DNA of 64,000 nt from the NCBI RefSeq assembly GCF_017948595.1, contig NZ_JAGFBV010000006.1, positions 117,909 to 181,908 of the forward strand, given 5' to 3'. Below are positions 46,922 through 54,650 of the stretch, one piece after another; position 1 is the first letter of the stretch, and every line of letters starts with the position of its first letter. The notes beneath the pieces were generated by a model. That model was not told the origin of the DNA and made no database searches. It saw nothing but the letters and a program-made list of their open reading frames with translations. A program made the translations under genes and the position numbers. Source of the DNA: Flavobacterium geliluteum (GTDB taxonomy: Bacteria; Bacteroidota; Bacteroidia; Flavobacteriales; Flavobacteriaceae).

Positions 46922-48409
46922 GTGTCTGACAAAAAAGTTTCATATCAGCACATTCTAAAAATGACTTCGCTTTTTGGAGGGGTCCAGCTTTTTTCGATTA
47001 TAATTTCTGTAATTAGAACTAAATTAATAGCCATTTTTATTGGTCCGGCAGGAATGGGTTTAATTACATTGCTAAATTCTACCCTAAATATTATTGGAGG
47101 AATTTCGGGTTTGGGAATTGAGACAAGTGCAATTAAGAATATTTCAGAAAAATATAAAGATGAAGATTTAAACAATATTTCGAAAACAGTTGCTCTAGTC
47201 AAAAAAATGATGCTAATATCGGGCATACTAGGAACGCTATTAACCATCATATTTTCAAAATGGCTCAGTATTTTCACTTTTGGAAATACAAATCAGGTTT
47301 ATTCATTTATTTTTTTATCCATTACATTGTTATTTAAGCAAATAACATCAGGGCAATTAGTTGTTTTGCAGGGATTAAGAAAGTTAAGGCTCTTAGCGAA
47401 AGCAAATTTTTATGGAAATTTATTCGGTCTGTTATTTTCCATCCCTCTTTATTATTTTCTTAAAATTGATGCAATTGTACCAACAATTTTAGTAAGTTCT
47501 TTTTCAGCATTAGTATTTTCTTTTTATTTTTCAAATCAATTAAAAATTCAGCATAAAAAGGTTGAAAATAAGTATTTTAAGACTGAAGGTAAAGTTATTG
47601 TTAAACTCGGTATAATGCTGACAATAAGTAGTCTATTAACTTTGTTGTCCAGCTATCTTATCCAAATTTACATTAGTAATGTTGCTGATGTTGAGCAAGT
47701 AGGTTTTTACAATGCCGGTTTTACATTATTAAATTCTTATGTTGGAATTATTTTTACGGTTATGAGTATTGATTATTTCCCGAGATTAGCTGCTTTAAAT
47801 GCTGACAATGAAAACATTAAGGTAAGTGTAACGCAACAATCATATATTTCAATTTTAATTATCACACCAATAATTGTGTTATTTTTAACGTTTATACCTT
47901 TGATAATTAGAGTTATATATACGCCAACGTTTATGATAATAATGCCAATGGTTTGTTTTGGTATTTTGGGAATGTTATTTAGAGCGGTTTCTTGGTCTAT
48001 GGGATACATTTTAATTGCGAAAGGAGATTCGAAAATGTTTATAAAAACGGCAATTTTATTTAATACACTTTCTATTGTACTAAATGTTCTTGGATACTAT
48101 TTTTATGGACTCGAAGGACTCGGAATTAGTTTTTTTGTGTACTATAGCTTTCATTTTTTTATTTTAAAAATAATTACAAAAAAGCGATATGGGTTTTATT
48201 TTGAAAAAGAATTCTACATTATTTATACAATTTGTTTTTTAATATGTTTCGCCACTTTTTTAATTAAGTCAATAGAATTTAAAGTTTTAAGATATTCTTT
48301 AATGAGTTTAATGTGTTTAATAGCATTGGCTTTTGCTTTATATCAAATAAATAAAGAAATGAATTTGAAAAATATATTAATTGCGACTTTTAGAAATACT
48401 ACTAAATAA
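46922..48409 (+). CDS. wzx: O-antigen/polysaccharide flippase
   Basis: The 495-residue membrane protein has about 12-14 helices of the MOP/Wzx polysaccharide transporter superfamily (MTSLFGGVQLFSIIISVIRTKLIAIFIGPAGMGLI at the start). Wzx proteins turn lipid-linked repeat units from the cytoplasmic to the periplasmic side. The start is GTG, 4 bases after the aminotransferase stop, so they are cotranscribed. The DNA is visibly richer in AT than the housekeeping genes around, which is common for exchangeable polysaccharide genes. Confidence 0.92.
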   Translation: MSDKKVSYQHILKMTSLFGGVQLFSIIISVIRTKLIAIFIGPAGMGLITLLNSTLNIIGGISGLGIETSAIKNISEKYKDEDLNNISKTVALVKKMMLISGILGTLLTIIFSKWLSIFTFGNTNQVYSFIFLSITLLFKQITSGQLVVLQGLRKLRLLAKANFYGNLFGLLFSIPLYYFLKIDAIVPTILVSSFSALVFSFYFSNQLKIQHKKVENKYFKTEGKVIVKLGIMLTISSLLTLLSSYLIQIYISNVADVEQVGFYNAGFTLLNSYVGIIFTVMSIDYFPRLAALNADNENIKVSVTQQSYISILIITPIIVLFLTFIPLIIRVIYTPTFMIIMPMVCFGILGMLFRAVSWSMGYILIAKGDSKMFIKTAILFNTLSIVLNVLGYYFYGLEGLGISFFVYYSFHFFILKIITKKRYGFYFEKEFYIIYTICFLICFATFLIKSIEFKVLRYSLMSLMCLIALAFALYQINKEMNLKNILIATFRNTTK

Positions 48410-48417
48410 TATTTAAA

Positions 48418-49152
48418 ATGTACAATAAATTGAGATTTTGGTATCACAGATTTAAATTTTATTATTCAATAAACTGGACAAAAACATTGTACTTCAATTT
48501 AAAAAAATTCCCTTTTAACATTGCGATTAAATTACCTGTGTTTTTTTATGGCAAGGTTAAATTTACTTCTATCACTGGTAAAATTAAAATTGATGCTCCA
48601 ATTCGTAAGGGAATGATAGGATTTGGTCAGTCCTATGAGATGAATACGATTCATAAAGGAATAGCAGAGGTAAACATAGCGGGAACATTAATTTTTAAGG
48701 GACAAGTACAGTTTGGGAAAGATTATTTTGTTTACATAAAGGCAAACGCATTTTGCGAATTTGGTCACATGTCTTCTTTAGCATCTAGTGTAAAATTAAT
48801 CTGCACAAATCAAATAATTTTAGGGAATTATGCCAGATTTGGATCAGAATGCCAATTAATTGACACTAATTTTCATCAGATGATAAATACTAAAAGTGGC
48901 GAAATATATGAGATGACCTCACCGATACAGATAGGAAATTATAATTTTATTAGTAACAGAGTTTCAATTATGAAAGGAACAAAAACACCTGATTATTGCA
49001 CTATTGCTTCTAATAGTTTATGTACTAAAGATTTTAATTCTTGGGGGAATAATATTTTAATTGGAGGTGTTCCTGCCAAATTACTTCGCAACAATATTTC
49101 AAGGGATTGGGAAGGGGAGTGCAAAGAATTAGATGCGTATCTGACGATTTAA
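48418..49152 (+). CDS. Hexapeptide-repeat (left-handed beta-helix) acyltransferase
   Basis: The 244-residue protein has a basic N-terminal part (RFWYHRFKFYYSINWTKTLYFNLKKFP), then LbH turns (IAEVNIAGTLIFKGQVQFGK) and a C-terminal hexapeptide block with VSIMKGTKTPDYCTIASNS and ILIGGVPAKLLRNN. The family transfers acetyl from acetyl-CoA to sugars. It may acetylate the 3-amino group (an FdtC/QdtC-like role) or O-acetylate the glycan. The gene is 8 bases after wzx. Confidence 0.85.
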   Translation: MYNKLRFWYHRFKFYYSINWTKTLYFNLKKFPFNIAIKLPVFFYGKVKFTSITGKIKIDAPIRKGMIGFGQSYEMNTIHKGIAEVNIAGTLIFKGQVQFGKDYFVYIKANAFCEFGHMSSLASSVKLICTNQIILGNYARFGSECQLIDTNFHQMINTKSGEIYEMTSPIQIGNYNFISNRVSIMKGTKTPDYCTIASNSLCTKDFNSWGNNILIGGVPAKLLRNNISRDWEGECKELDAYLTI

Positions 49153-49153
49153 A

Positions 49154-50053
49154 TTAAGCAAGAGTGATACGGATTCTTTGTTTTATCTCTAGTAAAAAAT
49201 ACTTTAATAACAAACTATAATCTGCCGTTTTATAAGTTAAAATCATTTCAAAATGTATTCTTTTTAAAATAGCTTTATGTTCTGACTTTGATCGATTTAA
49301 AGGGATTGCTTTTTTTATAATAATGTATGTAGAATGATTTATTTTCTTTGATCTAGAATCTTTTTTAATAAAAAAATGAGTTCCTAATGAAGTTAAAGAA
49401 ATCCTTTTTTTTACCAAGATGTTATCAATATAATCTATTTCATACTGGCGTGAAGTTCTAATCCAGAGATCTAAATCTTCATAAGCTAGATTTTCATCAT
49501 AACCTTTTAAATCCTCCAAAACAGATTTTTTAACCATTGAAGAAATTGAGCAAATACTATTTCCGCCTGAAATAATACTCAAATAAACATCTCCAGTTTG
49601 TCTTTTTTCAATTGCTTTTTTATAATTGTCAACAGGGAAATAATAAGAGTCAAATATGCCATTTTCAGTAATTAATTCGGCATTTCCATAAACAATTCCG
49701 AGATTGTTATATTTACTTTCTTTAAATGCTTTTATTTGTAAAGAGACACAATTAGGTAATAAAATATCATCTGCAGCCAAATCAATAATAAAATCACCTT
49801 TGGCTAAGTTTAGCGCTTTATTAAAAGACTTTGTATTTCCTAAATTGGTTTGGTTCCTTATAAACTGAACTTCAGGAAAATCACTGCACCATTTCGAAAT
49901 GATTTTTTCAGATTCATCGGTACTGCAATCATCAACAATAATTAACTCAATAAAAGGATATTCTTGATTAATCACCGAAAGTAAGCTCTCAACAACATAG
50001 TTTTGGTGATTATAACACAAACAAATAATTGTTACCAGTGAATTGTCTTGCAT
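49154..50053 (-). CDS. Family 2 glycosyltransferase
   Basis: A 299-residue GT-A glycosyltransferase with VTIICLCYNHQNYVVESL at the start, LIIVDDCSTDESE, and the acceptor/metal block DFIDLAADDILLPN (a DxD variant). The core ends YDENLAYEDLDLWIRTS. It runs against the other genes of the locus and meets the acyltransferase stop after one base. The sugar transferred is unknown. Confidence 0.92.
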   Translation of the reverse strand: MQDNSLVTIICLCYNHQNYVVESLLSVINQEYPFIELIIVDDCSTDESEKIISKWCSDFPEVQFIRNQTNLGNTKSFNKALNLAKGDFIIDLAADDILLPNCVSLQIKAFKESKYNNLGIVYGNAELITENGIFDSYYFPVDNYKKAIEKRQTGDVYLSIISGGNSICSISSMVKKSVLEDLKGYDENLAYEDLDLWIRTSRQYEIDYIDNILVKKRISLTSLGTHFFIKKDSRSKKINHSTYIIIKKAIPLNRSKSEHKAILKRIHFEMILTYKTADYSLLLKYFLLEIKQRIRITLA

Positions 50054-50101
50054 AATGTTTTTAAAGAGTTATATATTTGATACGAAAATAAGAATTCAGA
50101 T

Positions 50102-51199
50102 ATGATATTGTCTCAAAATGAAAGGAAAATTGCTTTAATTGGTTATCGCCTCAGCGGTGGCGGAAGTGATAAAGTGATGGCCAATTTATCTCTTTTCTTT
50201 GAAAAGCAAGGTTTTAAGGTTGATATTATCATAGTTCTGAATGAAGTTAGTTTTCCGTATGCTGGAAAATTGGTGAACTTAGGTTTGCTCAAAAATAAAA
50301 GCAACAGTTTATTTAATAAAGCAAAACGACTCATCACTTTATATAATTATTTACAAGACAATCAATTTGATTTTATAATCGATTTCCGTTTTCGGACAAA
50401 AGTTTTTCAAGAATTAATATTGTCAAGATTTATTTACAATACTAAAACTATTTTTACAGTTCATAGTTTTCTTATTGATCATTATATGCCCAATAATTCT
50501 TGGTTGACACGATTAATGTACAATCATTGTTTTGCTAATGTTGCCATTGTCCAGGAAATGAAAACATTGATAGAAAAAAAACATCAATTAAAAAATGTAG
50601 TTACAATCCCCAATCCACTTTATGTAGAGGAAATTTTTGAGAGACAAAATGAAAATATTGATTTTAATTTTAGCTACATTCTCGCAGTTGGGCAATATGA
50701 AAATGAAATTAAGCAATTTGATCATCTAATTTATAGTTATGCGAAGTCAGTTTTACCACAAAAAGAACTACATTTAATAATTATTGGAAATGGTGACCAA
50801 TCAAAATTAAATATGGTCATTTTAGAAAATAATGTTTCCGATTTTGTTCATCTTTTAGGATATCAAAATAATCCTTTTAGGTTTATGAAAAGAGCTCATT
50901 TTGTAGTTTTATGTAGTAAAAATGAAGGTTTTCCTAACGTGATTTTAGAATCTTTAGCCTGCAAAACTCCAGTTGTATCTTTTGATTGTGATTTTGGACC
51001 ACGAGACATTCTCGAAAATTTTAAAAACGGTATTTTAGTTGAAAATCAAAATTGGAAAAAACTTATTGAAGCAATGAATTTGTTAAGTTTAAATGAAGCT
51101 TTATATAATGAAATTAAAGAAAATACATTCCAAAGTGTTCAGCCATTTTTCTTAGAAAAAGTAGGGTTCTTATGGATGAATTTATTAGATAGTTATTAA
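50102..51199 (+). CDS. Family 4 glycosyltransferase
   Basis: A 365-residue GT-B enzyme. The N-terminus IALIGYRLSGGGSDKVMANL is the GT4 GGxxR/K-like acceptor loop, and the donor block reads HFVVLCSKNEGFPNVILESLACKTPVVSFDCDFGPRDIL with the ExxxxxxxE motif. The donor sugar is unknown. It is divergent from the GT2 gene at 49154 and starts a short operon with fdtA and a second GT4 gene. Confidence 0.92.
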   Translation: MILSQNERKIALIGYRLSGGGSDKVMANLSLFFEKQGFKVDIIIVLNEVSFPYAGKLVNLGLLKNKSNSLFNKAKRLITLYNYLQDNQFDFIIDFRFRTKVFQELILSRFIYNTKTIFTVHSFLIDHYMPNNSWLTRLMYNHCFANVAIVQEMKTLIEKKHQLKNVVTIPNPLYVEEIFERQNENIDFNFSYILAVGQYENEIKQFDHLIYSYAKSVLPQKELHLIIIGNGDQSKLNMVILENNVSDFVHLLGYQNNPFRFMKRAHFVVLCSKNEGFPNVILESLACKTPVVSFDCDFGPRDILENFKNGILVENQNWKKLIEAMNLLSLNEALYNEIKENTFQSVQPFFLEKVGFLWMNLLDSY

Positions 51200-51205
51200 A
51201 ATTAT

Positions 51206-51610
51206 ATGTCAACAATTCAAGATATTTCAATACTAAAAATCCCTGTTATAGAAGATTTAAGCGGAAATTTGGCTTTTGTTCAAAACGAAATTCTTCCGTT
51301 TGAATTTAAGCGAGTTTATTATCTTTTTGATGTACCAAGTTCAGCTTTTCGAGGGGGGCATTCTCATATTGACCAACAAGAAGTTTTGATTGCTTTAAGT
51401 GGTAGTTTTGAAGTTACAGTTGATGATGGTATTAATAAAAAAAGCTTTTTATTAAACAAACCTAATGTGGGTTTGCATCTTCCAAAAGAAATTTGGAGAG
51501 AATTAGATAATTTTTCTTCGGGTGCAGTATGTTTGGTTTTTGCTTCGGATGTTTTTGAAGAAGCTGACTATATTAGAGATTATGATACTTTTTTGAATTC
51601 AAAAAAATGA
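51206..51610 (+). CDS. fdtA: FdtA-type dTDP-4-keto-6-deoxyhexose 3,4-ketoisomerase
   Basis: The 134-residue cupin of the FdtA/QdtA/WxcM-C family moves the keto group from C4 to C3 of dTDP-4-keto-6-deoxyglucose, giving the substrate for FdtB. Family text is FKRVYYLFDVPSSAFRGGHSHIDQQEVLIALSG with the active-site His pair, then VGLHLPKEIWRELDNFSSGAVCLVFASD. Here it is 5 kb from the fdtB-like gene, between two glycosyltransferase genes. RmlA and RmlB are not in the window. Confidence 0.9.
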   Translation: MSTIQDISILKIPVIEDLSGNLAFVQNEILPFEFKRVYYLFDVPSSAFRGGHSHIDQQEVLIALSGSFEVTVDDGINKKSFLLNKPNVGLHLPKEIWRELDNFSSGAVCLVFASDVFEEADYIRDYDTFLNSKK

Positions 51611-52680
51611 AATTGCTTTACATTGTTCCTAAAATAAAGAATGTTGGCGGCGTTGCCAGAGTTTTAGCAATAAAGGCTAATTATTTTGTAGAGAATTTTG
51701 GTTACGAAGTTCATGTTTTATCTCAAAATGAAGAAAAAAATGAGCCATTCTACTCGTTTAATAAAAAAATCATTTTCCATAATGTGAATTTAAGCAGCAA
51801 TATTTGTAGTATTTTGTGGTCACTAAGAAAAACAATAAATCAAAAGATAGATAATATCAAACCTGATATTATTGTCGTTGCCGATAATGGTCTAAAAGCC
51901 TTTATTTATCCATTTATTATTTCGGTAAAAACTCCACTAGTTTTTGAATGCCATGGTTCTAAATATGTCGAAGAAAAAGCTCAAAAAACTAGTTTTCTTT
52001 TAAAACTAAAATATAAGTTTAAAAATTTTGGAGCTAGTAGATTTACATATATGGTAGCTTTATCTACCGAAAGTTCAAAAGAATGGAATGTTAAAAATAC
52101 CATTATAATTGCTAATCCCTCTTGGATAAAAACAGATAGTAAAGCTTCTTTAGAATCTAAAAAAGTAATTTCAATTGCCCGCAATTCTTACGAAAAAGGA
52201 TTAGATCGATTGTTGTTAATCTGGAAAATAATTAGTCCAAAATATCCTGACTGGACTTTAGATATTTATACTGATGATATTGTTTCTTTAGAGAAGGAGG
52301 CTCGAAATATCGGGATTATTTCCACGATAAATTATTTTAATTTTTCAACAAACATCGAAGAAAAATATGTAGAATTCTCTATTTATTTAATGACTTCACG
52401 AAGTGAAGGTTTTCCGATGGTACTTCTGGAAGCCATGGCTTTTGGTTTACCATGCATTGCTTACGACTGCCGAATCGGACCTCGATCTATAATTAAAAAA
52501 GATAAAACTGGATTTTTAATTCCAGACGAAAATATTGAGCAATATGTAGAAAAACTTTCTTTATTAATTGAAAATAAGGAACAAAGGTTGGAGCTAGGTG
52601 CCAACGCTATAGAAAATATGAAGAATTTTTCTTTGCATAAAATAATGAGCCAATGGAGGGTATTTCTGGAAGGGTTATAA
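51607..52680 (+). CDS. Family 4 glycosyltransferase
   Basis: A 357-residue GT-B enzyme with LLYIVPKIKNVGGVARVLAIKANY at the start and FSIYLMTSRSEGFPMVLLEAMAFGLPCIAYDCRIGPRS in the donor half (EGFPxxLxE). The acceptor is unknown. It overlaps fdtA by 4 bases and converges with the GT2 gene at 52675, whose stop lies within its last codons (6-base overlap). Confidence 0.92.
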   Translation: MKLLYIVPKIKNVGGVARVLAIKANYFVENFGYEVHVLSQNEEKNEPFYSFNKKIIFHNVNLSSNICSILWSLRKTINQKIDNIKPDIIVVADNGLKAFIYPFIISVKTPLVFECHGSKYVEEKAQKTSFLLKLKYKFKNFGASRFTYMVALSTESSKEWNVKNTIIIANPSWIKTDSKASLESKKVISIARNSYEKGLDRLLLIWKIISPKYPDWTLDIYTDDIVSLEKEARNIGIISTINYFNFSTNIEEKYVEFSIYLMTSRSEGFPMVLLEAMAFGLPCIAYDCRIGPRSIIKKDKTGFLIPDENIEQYVEKLSLLIENKEQRLELGANAIENMKNFSLHKIMSQWRVFLEGL

Positions 52681-53577
52681 AATTATTTGATTTTTTAAAC
52701 AACAGAAATATCCTAATTTATAGAAGTCAAATAGAAACAAAGAAGGCTTTTTTGAAAGTAAATTCTCTTCGATTATGATTCTACTTTTTTTAAAAATTAA
52801 AATTACGAAAAAGGTCAATTTTAACAGTTGCACTAAATGGAATGTCTTAATTATTTTACTCTCTTTCTCTGATAATTTCTTCGAATTATAAAGAAAACAA
52901 AGATTGTTTAATGCGATTTTTGTTTTGTTTAAAAACTCAATTGAAGTTTCTAAATTCAAGTGAAATACTCTGTTTTCTATATGTTTTACCTCAAAATGAT
53001 TTATTCTTAAAATTGCAAAAAAATATAAATCTTCGTAACCATATTTTATAATTGATTCATCAAAACAATATTGATTAAAAATTTCTTTTTTTATCAAAAG
53101 ATTAGAAGTTAAACCTGAAAAGTGAGAATTTTTATTTCTCTTACTTAAATCCAGAGATTCTCTCTTACAACCATATACCCAGCGCAAAAGTCTTTCTTTT
53201 TCAGGTTTTTGAGTCTCATAAACAATTCCTCCAAAAACAATTTTATGTTTTTGCCTTATTATCGAACTATAATACTTTTTAATAAAATTGTTTTCAGCAG
53301 GATAAGTATCACAATCTAAAATAAGAAGCCAATCATACTTGGCGTTTTTTGCCAGAGAATTAATATTTTTTCCTCTTCCTAAATTAGTTTTATTAACAAA
53401 AAAAGAACAATTTGTAATAGCATTAATTTCTTGATTCTTAATATTCTTTTGTGAGGGAGAAGCATCATCCAAACAAAGAATTTCAAATTCAATTTCTATT
53501 TCCAAGCATTGTTTATGAAGTGTTTCAACCAAAGCAAAAACATCATAATTATAAACCGGAATAAGTATCGAAAGCAT
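52675..53577 (-). CDS. Family 2 glycosyltransferase coupled to ftsE
   Basis: The 300-residue GT-A enzyme has MLSILIPVYNYDVFALVETL, LDDASPSQKN and the metal motif WLLILDCDTYPAENN, and a C-terminal hydrophobic part (LLKLTFFVILIFKKSR) that may hold it at the membrane. Its ATG overlaps the ftsE stop codon by one base (TAATG), so ftsE and this gene are on one mRNA and coupled in translation, although one belongs to cell division and the other to the polysaccharide locus. Confidence 0.92.
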   Translation of the reverse strand: MLSILIPVYNYDVFALVETLHKQCLEIEIEFEILCLDDASPSQKNIKNQEINAITNCSFFVNKTNLGRGKNINSLAKNAKYDWLLILDCDTYPAENNFIKKYYSSIIRQKHKIVFGGIVYETQKPEKERLLRWVYGCKRESLDLSKRNKNSHFSGLTSNLLIKKEIFNQYCFDESIIKYGYEDLYFFAILRINHFEVKHIENRVFHLNLETSIEFLNKTKIALNNLCFLYNSKKLSEKESKIIKTFHLVQLLKLTFFVILIFKKSRIIIEENLLSKKPSLFLFDFYKLGYFCCLKNQIIL

Positions 53578-54260
53578 TACACCGTTCTTTGCACCACTTC
53601 AAAAATGCGCTCATCTTCACATTTTAATGTTTTAGACGGGAATTTCATTAATAAGGCATAATCGTGAGTCGCCATGATAATGGTTTTACCGTTGGCGTTG
53701 ATTTTTTTCAATACCTCTAGAACCTCCGAACTCGTTTGTGGATCAAGGTTTCCGGTAGGCTCATCGGCCAAGATAAATTCTGGGTCATTTAGCAAAGCGC
53801 GCGCAATTGCAACTCGTTGTTGCTCGCCACCAGAAAGTTGGTGTGGCATTTTATTCACAAATTCCTTCATGCCAACTTTGTCAAGAACTTCATCGATTTT
53901 GTGTTGCATGCCTTCTTTTTCTGTCCAACCAGTTGCTTTAAGAACAAACAGCATATTGTCTTTGACAGAGCGGTCTGGCAGCAATTTAAAATCCTGAAAA
54001 ACAATTCCAATTTTACGTCGTAAAAACGGAATATCATTCTCTTTCAAACTAGCCAAATCAAACTCCACGATGTTTCCTTCGCCTTCCGTGAGTGGCAAAT
54101 CACCATACAAAGTTTTCATGAAACTACTTTTTCCAGAACCTGTTTTTCCAATAATATAGATAAATTCTCCGTGTTGAACTTCTAAATTAATCTGAGATAA
54201 AATTTTTCTTCCTTCTTGGTATATAGTGACATCTTTAAGAGACAGTACGGTTCTTGACAT
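53577..54260 (-). CDS. ftsE: Cell-division ABC ATPase FtsE
   Basis: FtsE with FtsX couples cytokinesis to peptidoglycan hydrolases. The 227 residues have Walker A GKTGSGKSS, the signature LSGGEQQRVA and Walker B FILADEPTGNLD, with FLRRKIGIVFQDFKLLPDRSV between, as in FtsE. The length is typical. There is no ftsX next to it. The gene that follows in the operon is a glycosyltransferase. Confidence 0.95.
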   Translation of the reverse strand: MSRTVLSLKDVTIYQEGRKILSQINLEVQHGEFIYIIGKTGSGKSSFMKTLYGDLPLTEGEGNIVEFDLASLKENDIPFLRRKIGIVFQDFKLLPDRSVKDNMLFVLKATGWTEKEGMQHKIDEVLDKVGMKEFVNKMPHQLSGGEQQRVAIARALLNDPEFILADEPTGNLDPQTSSEVLEVLKKINANGKTIIMATHDYALLMKFPSKTLKCEDERIFEVVQRTV

Positions 54261-54388
54261 AGTAAATTTGATTTGAATGGTAAAAGTACTAAGATAACGG
54301 TTGGATTCAAAATAAATTTCAATGATTTCGTAACAAAAGCATCACAAAATAGTGATTAGACAAAAATTAGTATCATTTTTTTTGCATT

Positions 54389-54490
54389 ACCCGCTAGAAA
54401 AAAGCGGGTCAGGCTGTCCACTGTATCTTTTCCTGGCTAAAGAAGCCAGAAAAAGGATGCCGTTCCCATCCTTAATGCACACTCAGGCAG
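54389..54490. repeat. Intergenic repeat element with two hairpins
   Basis: ACCCGCT/AGCGGGT (54389-54395 and 54403-54409) and CTGGCT/AGCCAG (54433-54438 and 54444-54449) form two stems. Around them are CTGTCCACTGTATC and CCGTTCCCATCCTTAATGC, which resemble the ends of the element at 25493-25650. The local GC content is higher than in the flanks. Confidence 0.65.
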
Positions 54491-54623
54491 CGAGAAAATG
54501 ATCGTTTCCAGAAACTTTGATAACCAGTATTTTGAGCGTTAGCAAGTTAAAAAAATAACAGCAGTTTCAAAATTTGTTCATAATAAATGCCCAAAACGTT
54601 TCGTTATAAAGGGTATTAAATGA

Positions 54624-54631
54624 TACATTTG
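54624..54631 (+). promoter_or_regulatory. -7 promoter element for the TPR gene
   Basis: TACATTTG matches TAnnTTTG, 19 bases before the ATG at 54651. No -33 TTG. Confidence 0.45.
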
Positions 54632-54650
54632 AATACTAAATAAAATAAAA

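Larger units (their letters stand above)
54261..54650. other. 390-base divergent region between ftsE and the TPR gene
   Basis: The region holds the repeat element at 54389-54490, a -7 element for the TPR gene and otherwise AT-rich sequence. No ORF or RNA is recognised. Confidence 0.7.
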
